Positions 59,593 through 64,000 of a DNA stretch of 64,000 nt are shown here, piece after piece. The position numbers and the translations under genes are program-made. The notes beneath the pieces are model-generated. The model saw only the letters and a program-made list of their open reading frames with translations. It was not told the DNA's origin and ran no database searches. The stretch comes from Nitrospira sp. SG-bin2. Lineage in GTDB: Bacteria; Nitrospirota; Nitrospiria; Nitrospirales; Nitrospiraceae. The DNA is taken from NCBI GenBank assembly GCA_002083405.1, contig LVWT01000049.1:186001-250000 (forward strand). The letters run 5' to 3'. Each line of letters begins with the position of its first letter. Within the stretch, counting starts at the first letter, position 1.

Positions 59593-61053
59593 ATGCAGCC
59601 CACTGAACGGCCGATCGAGCCAAAGCCACAGGACATGCGTCCGCGCGTGCCGGAGAAAGATGCCTTGCGGGATGCGCTGCGCGATCAGGCGGAGCGTGGG
59701 CAAACCAAGTCCGATATCGTCCTGCAATCCGTTCAGCGACTGTTGCGGCGCGGGGCCATCACCAATCTTGCCAAGATGCTGGGACGGATGCACCCGGCCG
59801 ATGTCGCCAAGGTCATCAACCACCTCTCGTCTTCAAAGGAAAAGCGGGAAGTATTTGAGCTGGTCCGAGGAGAAAACAAGCGTGGCCAGGTACTGAGCGA
59901 GCTGGAAGGGCAGAGCATTCAGGAGGTGTTGGCTGATCTGTTGCATTCGGACGTGGCCTGGCTGTTGAAGGATCTCGGGCCCGACGATGTCGCGTACATC
60001 CTTGGGTTTCTTCCGGAGGAGCGGGGCAAAGACATTCTCGCCTTAATGAAGACGGAGGATTCCACCGAAGTCGCGGACATCCTTAAATACCCCAAAGATA
60101 CCGCCGGCGGCATTATGACGACGGAGTTCTTTTCTCTGTCGGAGGACGCCACTGCCCAAGAAGCGATCCGCAGGTTGCAGCATGCCACCGATGCGGAGAT
60201 GGTGTTCTACATCTATGTCACAGATAAAGATGAGCGCCTGGTCGGTGTCTTGTCCTTACGCCAACTGCTGACGGTGCTGCCTGCGACGCCGTTGAAGAAC
60301 ATCATGACACGGGATGTGATGAGCGTCACGGTTGATATGGACCAGGAAGAAGTCGCGCGCCAGGTGGCCAGTTACAACTTGCTCGCGATTCCGGTGGTTG
60401 AGAAGGATGGGAGATTGGCGGGGATCATCACGGTGGATGACGTCGTGGACGTCATTCGCGAAGAAGCGACGGAAGACATGCTGAAGATGGCCGGCGCCAT
60501 CGAAGAAGACACCGTCTCAAAATCGTCGAGCTTGGGATCGGCCAGGCTACGGTTGCCGTGGCTCTTTACCAATCTTGTCGGGAGCCTTTTGTCGGGAGCG
60601 ATCTTGTGGTATTTCCGCTATACGATTCAAGAAGTCGTGGCCATCGTCAGTTTTATTCCTGTCATCGCCGCGATGGGTGGCAACGTGGGGTTGCAATCCT
60701 CAACGCTGATCATCCGTGGGCTGGCGACAGGGCTCGTCGAATTGACGGATGTTTGGACGGTGTTTTTTCGTGAGGTGAAGATCGGTCTTGTCATGGGGCT
60801 TGCGTGCGGATTTATTTTGACCATCGTCGGATGGGGACTGCACCAGGGATTTTTGGGAGTGGTGGTGGGAGTCTCATTGGTGATTGCCTTCCTGGTTTCG
60901 ACCAGCATGGCTACGATCATGCCGATCGTGCTCAAGAGGATGGGGGTGGACCCGGCCGTCGCAGCCGGACCGTTTGTCACCACCGCCAACGACATTACCG
61001 GTATTACGATCTATCTCACACTGGCAACAATTTTTCTGGACCAGTTGCGGTGA
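59593..61053 (+). CDS. mgtE: Magnesium transporter MgtE
   Basis: This 486-residue protein has the N-terminal superhelical domain (about 45-165, MHPADVAKVINHL, GFLPEERGKDIL), a CBS pair (about 175-300, with TAGGIMTTEFF and LVGVLSLRQLL) and five membrane helices (about 320-485). GNVGLQSSTLIIRGLATG and GPFVTTANDITGITIY are conserved in the pore. The CBS domains close the channel when cytosolic Mg is high. It is full length for the family. Confidence 0.94.
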   Translation: MQPTERPIEPKPQDMRPRVPEKDALRDALRDQAERGQTKSDIVLQSVQRLLRRGAITNLAKMLGRMHPADVAKVINHLSSSKEKREVFELVRGENKRGQVLSELEGQSIQEVLADLLHSDVAWLLKDLGPDDVAYILGFLPEERGKDILALMKTEDSTEVADILKYPKDTAGGIMTTEFFSLSEDATAQEAIRRLQHATDAEMVFYIYVTDKDERLVGVLSLRQLLTVLPATPLKNIMTRDVMSVTVDMDQEEVARQVASYNLLAIPVVEKDGRLAGIITVDDVVDVIREEATEDMLKMAGAIEEDTVSKSSSLGSARLRLPWLFTNLVGSLLSGAILWYFRYTIQEVVAIVSFIPVIAAMGGNVGLQSSTLIIRGLATGLVELTDVWTVFFREVKIGLVMGLACGFILTIVGWGLHQGFLGVVVGVSLVIAFLVSTSMATIMPIVLKRMGVDPAVAAGPFVTTANDITGITIYLTLATIFLDQLR

Positions 61054-61087
61054 ACGACGGCGTTGAATACAGACTGCGCCGTATCCC

Positions 61088-61279
61088 AGCCCGCATTATT
61101 CATGACGGTTCGTCGCGAAATCGCGGAGCCGCGTCGCGAGAGCGGCGCGCGGAGCCCGGAGGACCTGAGGCGTACTCGTGCAGTACGTCGAAGGCCCGAA
61201 GGGCGAGCCCGCCGACCGAAGGCTGGTCGCAGCAGCGGATCGGCGATTGCAGCAGAAGCGCTCATGAACAATGCGGGCT
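61088..61279. mobile_element. 192-bp MITE-like element M3 before recO
   Basis: AGCCCGCATTATTCATGA (61088-61105) and TCATGAACAATGCGGGCT (61262-61279) are inverted with 17 of 18 matching. The GC-rich interior contains a perfect CGTACT/AGTACG hairpin. Frames run through it but look like noise. It ends 21 bases before recO and follows mgtE by 34. No target duplication is evident. Confidence 0.75.
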
Positions 61280-61300
61280 AACGCCATAGGTTATTGCGCT

Positions 61301-62059
61301 ATGCCGCTTGTTAAATCGACGGCGATTGTCTTACGGAGCCGAAAGTGGGGCGATGCCGATCGCATTGTGACCTGTTATGCCAGAAGCTTGGGGAAGATTC
61401 GAGGAGTGGCCCGTGGAGCAAGACGTCAGAAAAGTCGCTTTGGCGCAGCACTTGAGCCATTTACCGTATGCCGGCTGGATTTATTCGAGAAGCCGGGCGA
61501 CTCGCTGTTCCGGATATCGCATGTCGATGTCACGACGTCGTTCCAGTCCTTGCGTGAAGATCTCGGCTTAATGGATTCGGCGGCACGGATGGTCAATGTA
61601 GTGGCTGCGATCACCCCTGACGGGGATCCGGATCCGCTGTTGTTCGATACGCTTGAGCGGGGCTTGTCTTCGCTACATCAGAGCAAAGATCCGGCCTATA
61701 CCGCGTTGTTGTTTCAAATCAGACTGTTGGGCCTGACCGGGTTTCGTCCGCAGACCGATCACTGTGTCGCCTGCGGAAAAGTACAGTTGACCGGGGGGCC
61801 GCAATTTTCGCCCGTGGCCGGGGGGCTTGTGTGCCTGGTGTGCGCTGCGCGTCAACGGGTTCGCTGCCTGCCGCTTTCACCGGGCAGCCTGGCATTTCTC
61901 CAGCAAGCTGTTCGGCTGGCTCCGGAACTGGTCACCCGACTCAGAGCCTCCGGGCAAGTGCGGAGTGAAATTGAAGCGGCGATCGAAGGCTATGTGACGG
62001 TCGTCGCCGGCAAGCGGCTCCCGCCGGTTGATTTTTTGTCATCCGCGCGGTCTGTCTGA
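61301..62059 (+). CDS. recO: DNA repair protein RecO
   Basis: This 252-residue protein has an N-terminal OB fold (KSTAIVLRSRKWGDADRIVTCY, GVARGARRQKSRFGAALEPF) and a helical part, with a CVACGK...CLVC zinc-binding set (about 157-185). It loads RecA with RecR at gaps. ATG 61301 is the family-like start, just past the MITE-like element, so its promoter may lie in that element. Confidence 0.93.
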   Translation: MPLVKSTAIVLRSRKWGDADRIVTCYARSLGKIRGVARGARRQKSRFGAALEPFTVCRLDLFEKPGDSLFRISHVDVTTSFQSLREDLGLMDSAARMVNVVAAITPDGDPDPLLFDTLERGLSSLHQSKDPAYTALLFQIRLLGLTGFRPQTDHCVACGKVQLTGGPQFSPVAGGLVCLVCAARQRVRCLPLSPGSLAFLQQAVRLAPELVTRLRASGQVRSEIEAAIEGYVTVVAGKRLPPVDFLSSARSV

Positions 62060-62069
62060 ATGACAGGGG

Positions 62070-62160
62070 GACTGGCTCCCGCCGCAGGCCAGGTGCCTGT
62101 CCCGCTGGTTAACAGGGACAGTCGCCGATCGGAATGGCGACAGTCCCTTTCTATGAATGG
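62070..62160. repeat. GGGACAGTCGCC palindromic stretch before the DUF971 gene
   Basis: GGGACAGTCGCC and GGCGACAGTCCC are inverted with one mismatch. CTGTCCC/GGGACAG makes a second, overlapping stem. It occupies the gap between recO and the DUF971 gene. Confidence 0.6.
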
Positions 62161-62177
62161 GCAGGAGAGGTGAGGGT

Positions 62178-62534
62178 ATGACGGCGGGTTCGCTTGAGCC
62201 ACGTGATATGGAGTGGCTTGATAAAGGGGTCTTGGGCATTCAGTGGAACGACGGCCATCACAGTGTCTATCCGGTTCGATATCTTCGCCTGCACTGTCCT
62301 TGCGCAGCGTGCGTGGACGAGTGGACGGGAGAGCGCCGGTTGAAAGGCGAAGACGTGCCCTTGCTCATCATGGTGCAGGACATTCAGCCGGTTGGACGCT
62401 ATGCACTGCAATTCCGATGGAGTGATGGCCACGATACCGGTATTTATGCCTATTCGTTATTGAGGAAACTATGTCAGTGCGATGTCTGCCAGCCTGTCAA
62501 GCCGGTTGAGTCAAAATCCAGGAGGTTGATGTGA
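62178..62534 (+). CDS. DUF971 (GBBH-like N-terminal) domain protein
   Basis: This 118-residue protein has IQWNDGHHSVYPVRYLRLHCPCAACVDEWTG and the end YALQFRWSDGHDTGIYAYSLLRKLC, the standard DUF971 pattern also seen at the N-terminus of gamma-butyrobetaine hydroxylase. The Cys-rich CPCAAC and CQCDVC suggest metal or Fe-S binding. Family members are linked to Fe-S or Mrp/ApbC proteins in other genomes. GGAGAGGTGAGGGT precedes ATG 62178. Confidence 0.88.
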   Translation: MTAGSLEPRDMEWLDKGVLGIQWNDGHHSVYPVRYLRLHCPCAACVDEWTGERRLKGEDVPLLIMVQDIQPVGRYALQFRWSDGHDTGIYAYSLLRKLCQCDVCQPVKPVESKSRRLM

Positions 62535-63046
62535 TACGGAGAGCAGAGGTTGTGACAGGTTTGAGGTTGCCATCTGGTCTTGTTTGTCAGCAGGCTCTGC
62601 GAATGATGTGTGTGTGTGCGAATGTGCTGGCGCTCATTGCTGTGGTTGGGTGCAAGGGAATGCCGACATTGGTGGAGCAAGAACGACTCGTACAAGCGAA
62701 CAATCTTGTACTCGATCATGTCACCGCCAGGGCCGTCGTCAATGTGTGGGGGGAGCCTCCTCACTATCGAAGTCTGTTCACCCATTTTTTTGTCATGTCG
62801 GATCAACGCATGATTCCGAGCATGCGTGTGGTGGCCGGCGAGACCCCGAGGGGGTGGAGTGCGGAAGTTCACGCAGGGGAGGGGTTGTTTTTTGCGTATC
62901 CTGATCGCGGGTGGCTGTTGGTATTTCTTGAGGAGCGCCTTGTTTATAAGGAAGAGCTTAAGGCTGAGGAACTGCGGACGATTGTAGAAACGTGGGCATA
63001 CGAGGATCGCTTTAAAACACGATTGGAAGGTGCACCCCGACCTTAG
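62531..63046 (+). CDS. Probable lipoprotein of unknown function
   Basis: This protein of up to 171 residues has the hydrophobic stretch CVCANVLALIAVVGCKG, which ends in a lipobox-like VVGC. The mature part (about 130 residues) has VLDHVTARAVVNVWGEPPHYRS, in the style of small SmpA/BamE-like proteins that begin with a helix and then VWGxP. I do not assign a family. GTG 62531 follows GGAGGTTGAT and overlaps the previous stop; ATG 62603 or 62606 would give a more usual signal length. Confidence 0.65.
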   Translation: MIRRAEVVTGLRLPSGLVCQQALRMMCVCANVLALIAVVGCKGMPTLVEQERLVQANNLVLDHVTARAVVNVWGEPPHYRSLFTHFFVMSDQRMIPSMRVVAGETPRGWSAEVHAGEGLFFAYPDRGWLLVFLEERLVYKEELKAEELRTIVETWAYEDRFKTRLEGAPRP

Positions 63047-63049
63047 TTC

Positions 63050-63205
63050 GGGCTAGCGCGTAGCGCGTCATGCACTAGGCGCGAACGAGGGATGCGCGAC
63101 AAGCGCGACTCGGGGAGATCGAGCTCTTGACTCGTCCCGCTCTTCTCGTGAGTCCCGCGCGTCTCGCCCCATGAACGCGATACCCTTCTCGTAAAATGAG
63201 ATACG
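63050..63205. repeat. Repeat-filled gap before glgA
   Basis: The 171-base gap is made of repeated words: GCGCGTAGCGCG-like units and GCGACAAGCGCGACTCGGGG, then the inverse TGAGTCCCGCGCGTCTCGCC. It ends with a family E-like GAGATACGAACG. No gene or clear promoter is seen. Confidence 0.5.
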
Positions 63206-63217
63206 AACGATAACTCT

Positions 63218-64000
63218 ATGCCGTCAATTCCTCAAGGAAAGCCTCTCAATATCGCGATTGCGGCGTCCGAAGCGGTTCCCTATGCCAAGACAGGGGGATT
63301 GGCAGATGTCGTGGGCGCGTTGCCACAAGAATTGATTAAGCTGGGGCATCGGGTCACGGTACTGTTGCCCGGTTACCGGAGTTTTGCCAGCGTTGATCAG
63401 CCACGTCGGACTTTCATGCGATGTCGGATTCCCACTGCAGACCTGCCAGCAGAGGTGGTGCTGGAGGAAGTGATTGTGCCGGTCGCAGGGGGGCTGTATC
63501 CACTCAGGATTCTAGGGGTTCGCTATGATCCCTACTTCGACCGCCCGGGGCTTTACCAAGATGAACGTGAGGATTACCCGGACAATCTTGAGCGATTTGT
63601 CTTGTTCTGTCGGGCGGTTCTTCACGCAGTGCGGTTTCTTGGGAGAACGCATAAAGAGACGGTAGACGTTCTTCACTTGCATGATTGGCAAACGGCATTG
63701 TGTGCGGTGTATCTGAACGCGCTGACCCAGGAGCGCGAGGGGCTTGAGCTGCTGAAGACCGTGTTGACATTGCATAATGTGGGGTATCAAGGGGTCTTCA
63801 CCAGCGAAGAGTTTTCAAAGACAGGGCTTCCAGCGGACTTCTTTACGCCGAGCGGACTCGAGTTCTACGGGTCGGTCAATTGTTTGAAGGGTGGGATCAT
63901 TTTTTCAGATGCAGTGACGACGGTCAGTCCTACATATGCCAAAGAAATTATGACCAAGGAGTTCGGCTGTGGGCTCGAGGGGGTGCTTGCGAACCGGGCT
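63218..64000 (+). CDS. glgA: Glycogen (starch) synthase, 5' part
   Basis: The window ends inside this gene after 261 codons. The N-terminal GT5 domain is clear: IAIAASEAVPYAKTGGLADVVGALP with the ADP-glucose-binding KTGGL (about 24), VLHLHDWQTAL, VLTLHNVGYQG and FSDAVTTVSPTYAKEIMT, and it ends at GCGLEGVLANRA. It makes alpha-1,4-glucan for carbon storage, in line with the gluconeogenic genes at 18.7-20.8 kb. The C-terminal half is outside the window. There is no strong ribosome site before ATG 63218. Confidence 0.93.
   Translation, partial: MPSIPQGKPLNIAIAASEAVPYAKTGGLADVVGALPQELIKLGHRVTVLLPGYRSFASVDQPRRTFMRCRIPTADLPAEVVLEEVIVPVAGGLYPLRILGVRYDPYFDRPGLYQDEREDYPDNLERFVLFCRAVLHAVRFLGRTHKETVDVLHLHDWQTALCAVYLNALTQEREGLELLKTVLTLHNVGYQGVFTSEEFSKTGLPADFFTPSGLEFYGSVNCLKGGIIFSDAVTTVSPTYAKEIMTKEFGCGLEGVLANRA

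Noticed and set aside
61063..61281. 72-codon + strand frame between mgtE and recO
   Set aside because: It lies almost entirely within the MITE-like element M3 and reads as Arg-rich noise.

Overview
The window is a gene-dense chromosomal segment, mostly GC-rich (roughly 55-60% by eye), from a Gram-negative autotroph-like bacterium. The gene set fits the Nitrospirota, most likely Nitrospira or a close relative. This assignment is inferred from gene order and protein style (class I FBPase next to a DhnA-type aldolase, an HtrA protease, enolase-FtsB-Era-MgtE-RecO, GlgA) and from the style of the intergenic repeats. No rRNA, tRNA or CRISPR array was seen.

Layout. Positions 1-18.6 kb are a surface-polysaccharide locus, all on the + strand. 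It holds the end of a CapF/FnlB-like gene, a CapG/FnlC-like UDP-FucNAc enzyme, a WbpV-like reductase/epimerase, a WbpL-like initiating transferase, a methyltransferase, an O-antigen ligase, three glycosyltransferases, a CapD/WbpM-type 4,6-dehydratase, the dTDP-rhamnose set rfbB-D-A-C, a KdsC-like phosphatase, and manC/manB for GDP-mannose. A four-helix-bundle gene of the 23S rRNA intervening-sequence protein family sits inside the rfb set. Positions 18.7-24.4 kb carry gluconeogenesis (FBPase, aldolase), an HtrA protease, ispD-ispF and cysE. Positions 24.5-31.5 kb carry a PsiF-like protein, a PEP mutase-nucleotidyltransferase fusion, truA, an amidase, a YacP-like nuclease, TatD and DAHP synthase.

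Positions 31.6-38.8 kb look like a metal-handling region: a His-rich secreted peptide, a TonB-dependent receptor, a free TonB C-terminal-like domain, a COG0523 GTPase and a CDF exporter, followed by a DUF3365 haem protein. Positions 39-46 kb are mainly on the - strand: a DUF4403 lipoprotein, a secreted unknown, metG, holB and tmk. Positions 46-54.8 kb hold a DUF502 protein, glmU-glmS and a gatC-panD-gatA-DUF948-ytxH-gatB cluster. Positions 54.9-56.6 kb are a lower-GC insertion containing a MITE-like element, an unknown gene, a 5' remnant of a divergent enolase gene and a DUF4258/YgiT-type toxin-antitoxin-like pair. Positions 56.6-64 kb carry eno, ftsB, era, mgtE, recO, a DUF971 protein, a lipoprotein and the start of glgA.

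The most unusual feature is the intergenic DNA. At least five families of imperfect inverted repeats, each built from short degenerate words, lie between genes and often run into coding ends. One family, built on heptamers of the AAGTGGC type, flanks the four-helix-bundle gene and recurs at six or more other places. Three further elements (181, 167 and 192 bp) have good terminal inverted repeats and look like MITEs. The four-helix-bundle gene with its inverted arms, plus gene-less relatives elsewhere, is the best candidate for an undescribed system in this window.
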